Source of the DNA: Gimesia aquarii
Lineage (GTDB): Bacteria > Planctomycetota > Planctomycetia > Planctomycetales > Planctomycetaceae
Length of the DNA: 64,000 bases
Assembly (NCBI RefSeq): GCF_007748175.1
Contig: NZ_CP037422.1
Coordinates: 5,968,334-6,032,333, forward strand
Direction: 5' to 3'
The notes beneath the pieces are model-generated. The model saw only the letters and a list, made by a program, of their open reading frames with translations, was not told the origin of the DNA and did not search any database. A program made the position numbers and the translations under genes. Position 1 is the stretch's first letter. The number at the start of each line of letters is the position of its first letter. Below are positions 1-8,175 of the stretch, in pieces.

Positions 1-1822
1 ATTGAATAGGTGGCAGTGACATCCGCTCTTGGAAATAACAATCCACTGCGCGTTTGTAATAAGAGCGAGCAGCAGCGTAATTCTTTTCTTCAATTTGAAA
101 CTCATAGCACCACCCGAGTCTCTCAAGAACAACTCGCTGAAGATCCATCCTTTCGGTTCGGAGGATCAGTTGAGCAGCTTCTTCAAGTAAGCTGATTGCC
201 TTCGCCGTATCAGCACGGTCTCGTTCTTCTTTGCCGATTAAAAGGTTAGCTTTTGCCAGCAGTATACGGGCCTGACCTGTCACGTTTTCTCCATCCCTGG
301 CAAGAGTCATTGCTCTGTCGAGATGCTCAGAATCGACATCGGATGCCTTCCTCAATAAACTTGATTCGACGAGACGCAATAGTGCTTCCAGTTCGTAGTC
401 GGGCAACTCAAGTTCGCGGCCGAGACTCCGGGCATCCTGAAACGTTGCATCTGCCTCCTTGAAGAGACCTTGCTCAAGTTCGGCATTGCCACGAATTAAC
501 AGAGACTCAGTCTCAGCAACATGTAGGCCTAGAGAAGAAAAAATAGCGATGGCCTGGGCAATCGTCTGCATTGCATCAGCGTATATCCCACATCTTGACA
601 ATGCTTCTGCGTAGTCTTTTAGGAGATGACCGGTGCCAATCTTCTGCTCACTTCTGTTAGCAACTTCTATGGCTGAATTAAAGCAGTCGCGGACATCGTC
701 ACCATTTCGCAACTGCCCGCTAATCACGCACAGTCGACGGTAGGAAAGCAGCACAGCTTCCTCGTCACCTGAATGTTTATGTCGTTCGAGAGCCTCCCGC
801 TCAACAATGAGCCAGTGTCTTAAATGTCCCAACCGTGCAAATGCAGCCAAGACGAAGTCCATACTTACACCGACAATCCCATCGTCAGGAAACTTAGAAA
901 TAATCTCTCGCGCCGAATCCAAATCACCACGTCGCAGATACAGACGGTACAGTTCTTCCAACGCAAGTTTATCTCCAAGTTCTGATGCGCAAGAAAATGC
1001 TTCTGCGGATTCAGTAATGCGCCCTTGAAGCAAATATTGTTCACCGAGTTGGCGTTGAGCGGCTGAGACAGAATCATTCCCGAGCCAAATCGACTCACTA
1101 CTGATAGCTTGCTTTGCATATTCCTCGGCTTCACCGAACTCCCCGCGTGCAGCATGTATTTCAGAAAGGAACAGTAGGACTTTTGTAAGTTCCGCCTTTG
1201 GACGAGACGTCCAGGACGTCGCACGTGACAAATCGTGCAGCGCACCATCTATATCTCCACGCCGATATCGCAGCTGTCCTAAAGAATAGAGCGAACGGAC
1301 TGCAGCTGCATCGTTACCAGCTAAGCAAGCAGCATCGAATGCCCGGCCAAAGGCTTCTGTCGCATTATCAAAGAAACCAGCCCGGGTTGCACGTTCAGCA
1401 AAGGACAACGCGGTAGTCAACTGCAGTCGTGTATCACCCACGGCCCGCGAAGCTGTGTCGTTCAGCATTGCCACGATTGCCAGCTTGCGATCTGACAAAT
1501 CCCAGTCGAGAAAACCGTCATGTTTGGTATCGTTGTTTCTGCCAGTCAACACAACGTCAATCGCCCTAATTCTTTCCTGAACAAGCAATGACCTGAGTGG
1601 TTCGGTCTTCAGAGCCTGCTGGGCATCGGAAATTGAGAGTATATTGGATTGTTGGTTTCCCGGAACATCCCCAACCACCTGATGCGCTAGCAACAAAACA
1701 GGATGATTGTACAACATTGTTTTTTGTTGCAGTACAGAGAGAATAATTGGGCGTACCAGGAACTCCGGAATACGAAGAGAAAATACAAGGACGCGACTAA
1801 GCGATTTGAATAGCAAACGCAA
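1..1822 (-). CDS. TPR-repeat protein, partial (C-terminus outside window)
   Basis: An open reading frame without stop runs from 1822 to the left edge (607 codons). Translation gives a long all-helical protein made of degenerate tetratricopeptide-like units (recurring A-x-x-x-Y/F-x-x-G pattern with acidic/alanine-rich helices), for example around 1000-1400 and 250-700. The N-terminus (about 30 residues, rich in L, V, F and R) and the following segment are not repeat-like. The start is inferred: an in-frame TAA lies just upstream, and TTG at 1822 has AAGGTG six bases before it; a second TTG follows at 1816. TPR proteins are protein-interaction scaffolds. In an island full of TIR, DUF4062 and PIN genes it may be the sensor part of a defence system, but no effector domain is visible in the part present. 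A palindromic repeat stands at 2167, upstream of the gene. Confidence 0.7.
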   Translation of the reverse strand, partial: MRLLFKSLSRVLVFSLRIPEFLVRPIILSVLQQKTMLYNHPVLLLAHQVVGDVPGNQQSNILSISDAQQALKTEPLRSLLVQERIRAIDVVLTGRNNDTKHDGFLDWDLSDRKLAIVAMLNDTASRAVGDTRLQLTTALSFAERATRAGFFDNATEAFGRAFDAACLAGNDAAAVRSLYSLGQLRYRRGDIDGALHDLSRATSWTSRPKAELTKVLLFLSEIHAARGEFGEAEEYAKQAISSESIWLGNDSVSAAQRQLGEQYLLQGRITESAEAFSCASELGDKLALEELYRLYLRRGDLDSAREIISKFPDDGIVGVSMDFVLAAFARLGHLRHWLIVEREALERHKHSGDEEAVLLSYRRLCVISGQLRNGDDVRDCFNSAIEVANRSEQKIGTGHLLKDYAEALSRCGIYADAMQTIAQAIAIFSSLGLHVAETESLLIRGNAELEQGLFKEADATFQDARSLGRELELPDYELEALLRLVESSLLRKASDVDSEHLDRAMTLARDGENVTGQARILLAKANLLIGKEERDRADTAKAISLLEEAAQLILRTERMDLQRVVLERLGWCYEFQIEEKNYAAARSYYKRAVDCYFQERMSLPPIQ

Positions 1823-2251
1823 TTGGCACCTTTATTGTTTTGAGACATGACAGTTAGGATGCATTAATCTATCTGACCACACAGAACTGTGCTCAAAAAT
1901 ACACACTGTCAATCAAAACACAAGATACAGAACTAATGCTCACTTGTCAAAACTTAGATTAGTTCAACAAAATTAGACAATCAAATATCCTTCCAGCAAT
2001 TTGGGGGAGAATTAGAAGTGTTTCAGTTGCTGAGAAGCTTATTAAACTTATCCCGAGCTATTTTGATCTCAAACCGTTTTCAACACAAAAACTAGATCGA
2101 GTAAATCGATTCCCATCTTTACTTCACCTCAAACACAACCCCCAAATGTACCTTCTTCTAAAAAAATGACCGGGTAAAAATAATTTCCCGGTCACTTACC
2201 TAGGTATCAGTTCAAACCCGAATACTGACTTTAATTAGAAATGATACTAGC
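1823..2251. other. Intergenic region between TPR gene and PIN gene
   Basis: No convincing ORF. AT-rich. It holds the first copy of the island palindrome (2167-2194), which lies beyond the 3' end of the PIN gene. The promoter of the TPR gene should lie between 1830 and 2160, but I see no clear -35/-10 pair. Confidence 0.6.
2167..2194. repeat. Island palindrome copy 1
   Basis: TGACCGGG / CCCGGTCA stem, preceded by an A-run. Leftmost visible copy; separates the TPR unit from the PIN/methyltransferase unit. Confidence 0.85.
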
Positions 2252-3295
2252 TCAGTCATCCTTAAAGAGTGAGCCCTGTTCGAACTGTTCATTAACGTGA
2301 GACTTAGGTTCGCTAGGTTTATTTGCTTTTCGCCTATTCAAAAGTGACCACGAAATATCTTTACACATTAAATAGACTCCATGTTTAATAGCATATTGAA
2401 TCTGAATTGCATCGATGGCTTTCGTGTAAGGGAGCTTGTCAATAGTTGGTTCGGTTAATTCATTTTTTTTAAAGTTCCAAATCCTATATTCTTTTTGTAC
2501 TTTAATTTCCTCCCATATTTTATTGAGCTCATCCTTTTCACTTTTTTTTAATGTAGAGTCACTTTTCTTTTGATAGCTTATTTTCGAATTCGGTAAAGGC
2601 CATCCTCCAAAAGCTATTTTCAGTTCAGAATCTGTTGCTTCACTGAGATTAATCACTTCAGGATAAATTTCATTGTTCCATTTAATTCCGAGTTTTTTTG
2701 CATTACTGGTAATACCTAGCTCTTCTGCTTTTTCATGTGATAGTTTTTTTGCCAATTTTGTAACTTTAGCCATTCTTGAATCGCCAGTAACGAGAATTAC
2801 TGAATCCTCTCCAAGACGGCTTGTAAGGTGAGTAGCCATTCCGATAATAACGCAGTCAGTTGCTCCCATCATGATGGTTTTATTACCTTCAGATTCATCA
2901 TTGAAATCGCAATTCACTGGTGAAATAACGCTAGACATCAGGGCGTGTTTAGGTTCATGCTCTAATTGTTCTAATACTCCGCTATTAACCATACTAAATA
3001 AAGTATCTCTTATTTCTTCGTAGTCATCTTGAGTTAGCAATATCGACGGGTCTGATCGAAATTCCCCCTTCCAAGATGCAAATCGATACTTATCAATAAT
3101 ACCTAATGTTTCAGCAATACAAATTGCCGGAGTATAAAGCTTTATACGAGGCCAATTTGACTTCATAACCGCTGCAATCAAATTATTACTTCGCGGGACT
3201 CTTTCTTGGGCTTTTGTGGATTTTTTGTACAAAAAATCTGAAAGTATGTTTGCGTCTAAAACAACATGTAATACTGAATCTGGCATATTTTTCAC
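2252..3295 (-). CDS. PIN-domain protein (putative nuclease)
   Basis: 347 residues. The N-terminal half has the layout of a PIN nuclease: VVLDANILSDF with Asp14, a Glu in an AICIAETLGI-like segment (Glu62), GATDCVIIGMA with Asp147, and VILVTGD with Asp172. These acidic residues are where PIN families bind metal. A charged linker follows, and the C-terminal third contains a second PIN-like pair of motifs, KAIDAIQIQYAI (Asp295) and YLMCKD (Asp313), suggesting a partial duplication. The start is GTG at 3295 with poor SD; ATG at 3286 is an alternative. It is divergent from the methyltransferase at 3428, with a 132-bp shared promoter region, and both sit between palindromes 1 and 2. PIN proteins are usually RNases or toxins; here it may act with the methyltransferase as one defence unit (inference). 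Confidence 0.65.
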   Translation of the reverse strand: MKNMPDSVLHVVLDANILSDFLYKKSTKAQERVPRSNNLIAAVMKSNWPRIKLYTPAICIAETLGIIDKYRFASWKGEFRSDPSILLTQDDYEEIRDTLFSMVNSGVLEQLEHEPKHALMSSVISPVNCDFNDESEGNKTIMMGATDCVIIGMATHLTSRLGEDSVILVTGDSRMAKVTKLAKKLSHEKAEELGITSNAKKLGIKWNNEIYPEVINLSEATDSELKIAFGGWPLPNSKISYQKKSDSTLKKSEKDELNKIWEEIKVQKEYRIWNFKKNELTEPTIDKLPYTKAIDAIQIQYAIKHGVYLMCKDISWSLLNRRKANKPSEPKSHVNEQFEQGSLFKDD

Positions 3296-3427
3296 ATAAT
3301 TAGAAAGAGTTGAAGATGTTCAGTTATTAAAAATATTTCTTATAAGGTCTATTATTAAAAAAATTCTCTTGCGCTTTCTGTGATCTAGAGATATTATAGG
3401 TTATCCACTAGAGAACAAGGATACATC

Positions 3428-5077
3428 ATGACAAAATGGACTGACAAACTCTACCTACAAGAATGTAATAATGGGCTTAAGAAATATAAGAACAAGATAG
3501 ATTTAATCTTTGCTGATCCCCCATATAACATAGGATTTTCCTATGACGTATATGATGACAATAAGGAATGCAGTGAGTATTTGAATTGGTCAGAACAATG
3601 GATTAAATCAAGTATCAATGCACTTAAACCCACCGGGGCACTCTGGATCGCAATTGGAGATGAATATGTTGCTGAGCTCAAGATGATCGCCCAAAAAAAT
3701 GGATTACACTTAAGGAATTGGGTGATCTGGTATTATACTTTTGGCGTTCACTGCAATAAAAAATTTGGAAGATCTCATACGCATCTACTTTATTTTGTAA
3801 AAGACCCAAACAAGTTCACTTTTAATGATGATGATATTAGAGTTCCATCTGCTCGGCAGCTCATATACAACGACAAAAGGGCAAATTCATCAGGCAAAGT
3901 TCCAGACAATACATGGATTCTTAGGCCACAAGATGCGTCTGAAACATTTAACCACGATCAAGATACTTGGTATTTCGCACGTATAGCTGGCACTTTTAAA
4001 GAGCGAGCTGGCTTTCACGGTTGCCAAATGCCGGAACAACTATTGGGAAGAATTATTCGTAGTTGTTCTAATCCAGATGATGTTGTATTAGACCCGTTCT
4101 CTGGATCGGGAAGTACGCTTTGTGTTGCCAAAAAACTTGGTAGACGTTGGCTGGGATTTGATATCTCTCCAGAATACATCCAGCTTGCACAAGCTCGTAT
4201 CGATTCTGTTCGATCTGGAGATCCTTTGGAGGGTCCTGAAGATCCTCTTAAAAGTGCACCATCTGTTGCTGTTAAGAAAAGAAAAAATGAGGGAATAAAT
4301 AATGAATTAATCATTAAAGCATTCAAGAAAGTTTCAAAAGGGAACTCCGTAGACAAAATTATTGCAGATCCAGTCTTAAATGCTTCGTTTGTTGATGAAT
4401 GTAGCCTACTAAAAGTGCGTGGACGACCTAGTGAATGGAATCTTACTCTTATGGGGATGAGAAAAACTGGCCACTTCCCAGAGATAAAAGCAACTAAAAG
4501 AGTACAAATGCCATTTCAGAAAATGGATCCGTTCGAGTATGCCAGTGAAATTGCATTACGTCGCATGTTAGATATGGGTTATCCTAGTTTGGATCACATT
4601 CTTTGTGATCCGTATGCTGCATCACGCTTTGACAGCTATGCTAGAAGCTTAGCTCCGGGTTTTCGCTCTTTTGATTACCGATGGGCTGCTTTAAGAATTA
4701 GAAAAGAAGCTAGAGCGTGGAAAAATTCATCAGAGCAATTGCCTAAAAATAAGCTTCGAAAAAAAATCAATTCTTTTGATTTAGCAGAAATAAGTTTGAA
4801 AAAAATCCCTGATTCTCCGGCCGTATATGCATTAAAAAGAGGAAGTGACACATCTCTTCCAGTTTATATTGGAGAAACATGGAACTTATTAGATCGAGTA
4901 GAACGTACCTTATCAACGATGTCCGCGCTGAACCAATTTGTACCAAACTCAGGTGATTGGGTTTTAGAGCATTATGAAAGCAGGAACTCAGATCATATTG
5001 AAAGAAGAGGACTTCAATCATATCTAATAGGCCAAACTAGACCTAAGATGAATTTTTTAGAGTTAGCAGCTTTATGA
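3428..5077 (+). CDS. DNA methyltransferase fused to GIY-YIG domain
   Basis: 549 residues. Motif IV DPPY is at 30-33 and the SAM-binding DPFSGSGST at 222-230, so the catalytic motif precedes the FxGxG motif: the beta-class order of N6-adenine/N4-cytosine methyltransferases. Residues about 285-440 form a middle region of unknown role (possibly target recognition). The last ~87 residues look like a GIY-YIG domain: SPAVYAL (463-469), VYIGET (YIG 480-482), an Arg at about 490 and a Glu at about 525 in an HIERR segment, ending in a PKMNF-like tail. This Tyr/Tyr/Arg/Glu set is the catalytic pattern of GIY-YIG nucleases. Methylation and cleavage could therefore reside in one chain. The ATG has an AAGG-type SD. 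The 3' end overlaps the next ORF by 4 bp. The gene is AT-rich compared with the chromosome to the right, consistent with transfer. Confidence 0.8.
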   Translation: MTKWTDKLYLQECNNGLKKYKNKIDLIFADPPYNIGFSYDVYDDNKECSEYLNWSEQWIKSSINALKPTGALWIAIGDEYVAELKMIAQKNGLHLRNWVIWYYTFGVHCNKKFGRSHTHLLYFVKDPNKFTFNDDDIRVPSARQLIYNDKRANSSGKVPDNTWILRPQDASETFNHDQDTWYFARIAGTFKERAGFHGCQMPEQLLGRIIRSCSNPDDVVLDPFSGSGSTLCVAKKLGRRWLGFDISPEYIQLAQARIDSVRSGDPLEGPEDPLKSAPSVAVKKRKNEGINNELIIKAFKKVSKGNSVDKIIADPVLNASFVDECSLLKVRGRPSEWNLTLMGMRKTGHFPEIKATKRVQMPFQKMDPFEYASEIALRRMLDMGYPSLDHILCDPYAASRFDSYARSLAPGFRSFDYRWAALRIRKEARAWKNSSEQLPKNKLRKKINSFDLAEISLKKIPDSPAVYALKRGSDTSLPVYIGETWNLLDRVERTLSTMSALNQFVPNSGDWVLEHYESRNSDHIERRGLQSYLIGQTRPKMNFLELAAL

Positions 5078-5433
5078 CTGATCACTCAATCGTAGAGAGA
5101 ACTATTGATTTTTCAGGTCTATTTGAATCTGAAGTTCTTACGGAGTTGCTTCTTCGTTATTATAAACATCCGCTTGCTGATGATAAAGAATTCCGGAATA
5201 ACCTCCTCGAAGCAGCTACAGGCGCACTTCGCCATGCTGCAGCTGGTATGAAACTAATAGATAGTTTACCAGCTATGAAAACCAATTTTATTGTTGCGAT
5301 TTGGTATTCTGAAGGCGTATCTATTTCAACAGATGATCAAGATATCCCGACTGAGATGATGCTAGAAAGAAAAGCATGGCTTGAACGGATTCAAAGGTTA
5401 ATTCCATCTTGTTTTCAGGAGCCTGAAGAATAG
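5074..5433 (+). CDS. Small protein coupled to the methyltransferase
   Basis: 119 residues. The start overlaps the methyltransferase stop (ATGA), so the two are translationally coupled. I do not recognise a family. The sequence is acidic, mostly helical in appearance, with no Cys/His metal motif and no membrane segment. Its position makes it an accessory or control subunit of the methyltransferase/GIY-YIG protein (inference from coupling only). Palindrome 2 follows 14 bp after the stop codon. Confidence 0.6.
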   Translation: MTDHSIVERTIDFSGLFESEVLTELLLRYYKHPLADDKEFRNNLLEAATGALRHAAAGMKLIDSLPAMKTNFIVAIWYSEGVSISTDDQDIPTEMMLERKAWLERIQRLIPSCFQEPEE

Positions 5434-5447
5434 TTTCTTGTAAATAA

Positions 5448-5475
5448 TGACCGGTAAAACATCGTTTATCGGTCA
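5448..5475. repeat. Island palindrome copy 2
   Basis: TGACCGGTAAA / TTTATCGGTCA. Lies 14 bp after the stop of the 119-aa gene and beyond the 3' end of the J-domain gene (convergent). A-rich before it. Confidence 0.85.
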
Positions 5476-5556
5476 TATCACAGTGATCCCACAGAAGAAT
5501 AATGTCCCGGAAATATAATTTACTATTCACTTCAGTTGGCACTTTGCCATTTCAGT

Positions 5557-6033
5557 TTATGCAAATATTATGTAGCCATTAATCATAAGGATTAAGGCAC
5601 ACAGAACACTAGCACTAGTTGTCAGGACGATAAAGATGAGCAAACACCCTATAGCTGAACTTGGAACATTATGAGCTGACAATAATCTGTCCAAGTAGGT
5701 CTTGGCTTCTTTGAACCCTGTTCCATGTGCCTGGCGATACATTTTTAGTGCTGCAATCTTTCCGCTGCGCTTGTACACGATCAAAATCTGGTAATCAAAA
5801 GGGGTAAGTTCGGGAGTTCCAGAGCGAAGAGTTTCGTCGTATGCCATACGCGATGCTGGATCGGAGAGGATATTGAATGCTTCGGTAATCTGTTTGAACT
5901 TGGCCGTTCCTTCGAAGCTTGGATCACGATCAGGATGGTACTTTGCGGATAATGTCTTGTAAGCGGCTTTAATAATAATATCACTGGCATCAGGTTGAAT
6001 TTGCAAGATTTCGTAATGGGACGTGTTGGTCAT
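5557..6033 (-). CDS. J-domain protein with L7/L12-like segment and C-terminal membrane helix
   Basis: 158 residues. Residues 5-68 are a J domain with the HPD motif at 33-35, the site that stimulates Hsp70 ATPase. Residues ~85-117 (GKIAALKMYRQAHGTGFKEA...) resemble the C-terminal domain of ribosomal protein L7/L12, a helix-helix module also found in other small bacterial proteins. A hydrophobic segment at ~125-155 is a probable membrane anchor. No Gly/Phe or zinc region, so not DnaJ itself; probably a membrane-tethered Hsp70 co-chaperone. It lies downstream, in the same direction, of the 176-aa gene and a degenerate attC-like site (6102-6180), so it may be the second gene of a two-gene unit. 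Confidence 0.8.
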   Translation of the reverse strand: MTNTSHYEILQIQPDASDIIIKAAYKTLSAKYHPDRDPSFEGTAKFKQITEAFNILSDPASRMAYDETLRSGTPELTPFDYQILIVYKRSGKIAALKMYRQAHGTGFKEAKTYLDRLLSAHNVPSSAIGCLLIFIVLTTSASVLCALILMINGYIIFA

Positions 6034-6101
6034 TCTTTTTTGCTATGCCTTTTAGTTCCTCAGTATTGAATAATATTTAGATATATCATATAGATCTGGC
6101 A

Positions 6102-6180
6102 TGGCAACCAGGCGGTGGCCAAGAAACATCGAGTTGAGAATCCGCCCGATTCGCCAGTTGGATTGTCCGTTTTGTTATGC
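6102..6180 (-). other. Degenerate attC-like site after the 176-aa gene
   Basis: Read on the minus strand it begins GCATAACAAAACGG, 3 bp after the stop codon of the 176-aa gene, and ends near a GTTGCCA core at 6102. The outer box GCATAAC matches the R'' box of many cassette recombination sites; the inner arms pair only partly and the far R' box is eroded. Total 79 bp, within the usual attC range. Recognised by eye only. Confidence 0.5.
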
Positions 6181-6183
6181 CAC

Positions 6184-6714
6184 TCAGAGGAGTTCTTGCT
6201 TGATCATCTTCTCCCCAGCTCGTCTAAGGTGCCGTTCAATGCAAGGCTCCAACTTGGGCTTTACATCGGAAACAGCAAAAGAACGCACCTTGAAATCGCG
6301 GTCATTTGGATAGTAACCGAAGCTGTATACCTTTCCGAGCGTTTCTGAGCAAATTTCATAGATTATGTCAACCTTTGGCCGAAAAAGCAGTAGCTTCTTG
6401 TGCGAAAATGTGATCTCCACTTTGCAGGTAATGTCGCCATTCGCGGGACGATGATTGAGCTTTGCCTCCGCCACGAACATTGGGAAGATACCGTCTTGTG
6501 CTGGCCCCTGCGTGGCATCCCATGATTCAACCGACTCCACCACAAGTTTAATGCCCAGTGGATCGGATACCTTGATAAATGTTGGGCACACATAGTCGGT
6601 CAGCGTAGCAACTGCGACCTTACTCCACGCCTCGAATGCGTCGTCATGCTGACTCTTGTCACTCTTCTTCGCGTCGAGGTGACTGGCAATTCGTTTTTCT
6701 AGGTCGTCGGTCAT
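6184..6714 (-). CDS. Cassette-borne protein of unknown function
   Basis: 176 residues, no recognised family. Soluble, with a charged N-terminus (lysine/aspartate-rich, ~1-25) and a central mixed region that may be a beta-rich fold (FVAEAKLN, CKVEITFSHKKLLLF). The ATG at 6714 follows a leader with a good promoter (6808-6836). The context is cassette-like: the leader ends at an eroded GTTRRRY-type position (ATTATGT) just upstream, and the 3' end abuts an attC-like site. The same leader family drives the genes at 9191 and 17835. Confidence 0.6.
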   Translation of the reverse strand: MTDDLEKRIASHLDAKKSDKSQHDDAFEAWSKVAVATLTDYVCPTFIKVSDPLGIKLVVESVESWDATQGPAQDGIFPMFVAEAKLNHRPANGDITCKVEITFSHKKLLLFRPKVDIIYEICSETLGKVYSFGYYPNDRDFKVRSFAVSDVKPKLEPCIERHLRRAGEKMIKQELL

Positions 6715-6732
6715 GGTTCTAATTTTGCGTTT

Positions 6733-6900
6733 CTTAAGGCCGTTATGACATAATTTGAATTACTCTGAATTATTTCGGTATAATCAATTAACGGCAGTGC
6801 TAATGAAATTTTGTTTAACCAGAAATGAAGTGTCAAGAGAAAATTGAGGAAGTTGCTATAAACAAAGAAATAAGTTTGAATGAATCAAATCGCACCATGA
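6733..6900 (-). repeat. Type A leader, copy 1
   Basis: About 165 bp upstream of the 176-aa gene, similar along its length to 9930-10093 and to the reverse complement of 17652-17817. Shared blocks include TCAAGAGAAAATTGAGGAAG, TTGCTAT and AATTCAAATTATGTC. Most diverged of the three copies. Confidence 0.7.
6808..6836 (-). promoter_or_regulatory. Promoter of type A leader, copy 1
   Basis: On the minus strand TTGACA, 17-bp spacer, CAAAAT. Same position and spacing as in the other two type A leaders. Confidence 0.65.
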
Positions 6901-6923
6901 TTTCCTTTCTAAAATTAAAAATG

Positions 6924-6952
6924 ATGGGTGGGAAATTACAGTTACCCGGTCA
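6924..6952. repeat. Island palindrome copy 3 (imperfect)
   Basis: Left arm ATGGGTGGGAAA, right arm TTACCCGGTCA. The preceding CTTTCTAAAATTAAAAATG flank is shared with copy 20. Confidence 0.65.
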
Positions 6953-7031
6953 ATCTTGGAAAACCCCTCAAAGTGAAACGGCGTCTCGCCATCATCCACG
7001 TGGTTCGGTATGAGATTCGAAGTTTGAGTGA

Positions 7032-7499
7032 TCATTTTTTCGGTCCCTCTTCGATCACAGATAACCGCTGCAATGTCTGCTCAATCATTGTTTGCATTTC
7101 TTTCACTTTTGACTGGCATTTTTTATAGAGATGACGCTGCATCTCCTTTGGTAGTGTCAACATCTGGTCGCGGGCTTCGATCACACATTCCGCGGCAAAC
7201 AACTCGTATTCTTCCCGACTGATCAGCTTCTCATCTGCGATTAAATCTTTACGCTCCAGGTCCTTCCGCTTCAATTTCTCCTGAAGCAGCTTCTCTTTTT
7301 TGAGTTCTTCGTTGAGCTTCTGGGATTCTCTGTCTGCTTTCTCATCGCGATAAGATGCCACCCACGCATCACACTCAGAAACATCAAAGACTCTCTTTCG
7401 TTGAGTTCCACTAACCGGAAGTCCTTTTTTGATCCAGTTCTGAATCGTCTTGTCGCTAACGTCCCATCGTTCGGCAGCAGCAGAAAACCAATGACACAA
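7032..7499 (-). CDS. Phage terminase small subunit-like protein
   Basis: 155 residues from a TTG start at 7499 with GGAG nine bases upstream. Residues 5-28 (AAAERWDVSDKTIQNWIKKG) form an Nu1-type winged-helix/HTH DNA-recognition motif, followed by a long charged coiled coil (~45-150), the domain order of phage terminase small subunits that bind pac/cos DNA. A lysine/serine/threonine-rich N-terminal extension is encoded just upstream in another frame (7618-7520, TTG start) and would join after a run of six A residues near 7520; see findings. No large terminase, portal or capsid gene follows, so this is a fragment of a phage packaging module or a satellite-type lone TerS. Confidence 0.65.
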   Translation of the reverse strand: MCHWFSAAAERWDVSDKTIQNWIKKGLPVSGTQRKRVFDVSECDAWVASYRDEKADRESQKLNEELKKEKLLQEKLKRKDLERKDLIADEKLISREEYELFAAECVIEARDQMLTLPKEMQRHLYKKCQSKVKEMQTMIEQTLQRLSVIEEGPKK

Positions 7500-7618
7500 T
7501 TGACCGGCTCCGTTTTTTGCATTGGAGCCTGTTTTTTAGCTGTTTTTTTCGTTTTTGACGTGGTGCGTTTTGAAGTGGCTCTTTGGGATGATCGCTTTGC
7601 TGATGTTTTGCCCCTCAA
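7500..7618 (-). pseudogene. Out-of-frame N-terminal extension of the terminase-like gene
   Basis: From a TTG at 7618 the first ~35 codons give a strongly basic segment (MRGKTSAKRSSQ..., many K, R, S, T) typical of a DNA-binding tail. A -1 shift at the A6 run joins it to the HTH coding frame through residues NGAGQLCHWF. The alternative reading beyond the run looks like non-coding translation. Either the gene is frameshifted or the tail is not translated. Confidence 0.4.
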
Positions 7619-7681
7619 TTTAATAGGAAGAAGAAGAAGTCACTTAAAATTTCGTTTTGAAACCAAAAAAGTGCGATTTAA

Positions 7682-7718
7682 GCACCGCGCACGGTGCCGG
7701 CCCCCCGCGGGAGGACCC
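7682..7718. other. GC-rich palindromic patch upstream of the terminase gene (cos-like)
   Basis: A perfect palindrome GCACCG-CGCA-CGGTGC (7682-7697) is followed by a G/C-only stretch with GCGGGAGGACCC (7707-7718), inside otherwise AT-rich DNA, about 65-100 bp before the terminase-like ORF. Packaging sites commonly lie just upstream of terS. Assignment as cos is inference from position and composition. Confidence 0.4.
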
Positions 7719-7807
7719 GAGAATTTTTTTAGCCAGGCTTGTACTCGGCTGACTGATCTTAAAAGCTTACCGAATCGTGTGGAAACGATTTGGTTTTCTT
7801 CTTTCCC

Positions 7808-8011
7808 TCAATCAAAATCATTATTTTGTTGTTCAGATTCCTGTTCGAGTTGCTCGATGTACCTGGTGCAAGTTTCATTGGTCGACTGATCAAACTCGTC
7901 CAGGTATGACAGCTCATTCAAAGCCTTGTCGAGATCTTCATCAGGCTGAATGATGGGATCAGCTCCCGGTAATTTATCAGCTGGACGATCATTTGAGCTA
8001 TGGCTTTTCAT
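7808..8011 (-). CDS. Small acidic protein in the phage-like segment
   Basis: 67 residues, very acidic with a glutamine/glutamate-rich C-terminus, no known domain. Its ATG (8011) overlaps the stop of a 55-codon ORF (8008-8175) by ATGA. Probably part of the same small phage-derived operon as the terminase-like gene. Confidence 0.45.
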   Translation of the reverse strand: MKSHSSNDRPADKLPGADPIIQPDEDLDKALNELSYLDEFDQSTNETCTRYIEQLEQESEQQNNDFD

Positions 8012-8175
8012 ATTTGATTCCTTTCAACAATTTCAATCCGAGATTGATCAGAGCAAATAAGGCAACGAAGACTACGAAACTTGTTCCCGTTGAGGCCCCT
8101 CTTGCCAATGTGGAACGTATTCATTAAAGAAAAGAGCGATCCATCATCGGGAGCTTGTGCACCTTGATCGATCAT
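8008..8175 (-). CDS. Possible 55-aa protein overlapping the 67-aa gene
   Basis: ATG at 8175 gives 55 residues ending in TGA that overlaps the next ATG (ATGA). Contains a CLIC pair. SD weak. Supported mainly by the coupled overlap. Confidence 0.35.
   Translation of the reverse strand: MIDQGAQAPDDGSLFSLMNTFHIGKRGLNGNKFRSLRCLICSDQSRIEIVERNQI

Noticed and set aside
7480-7530. Canonical programmed -1 frameshift site
   Set aside because: The A6 run is out of register with the X-XXY-YYZ heptamer in the upstream frame, so only simple slippage or mutation remains.
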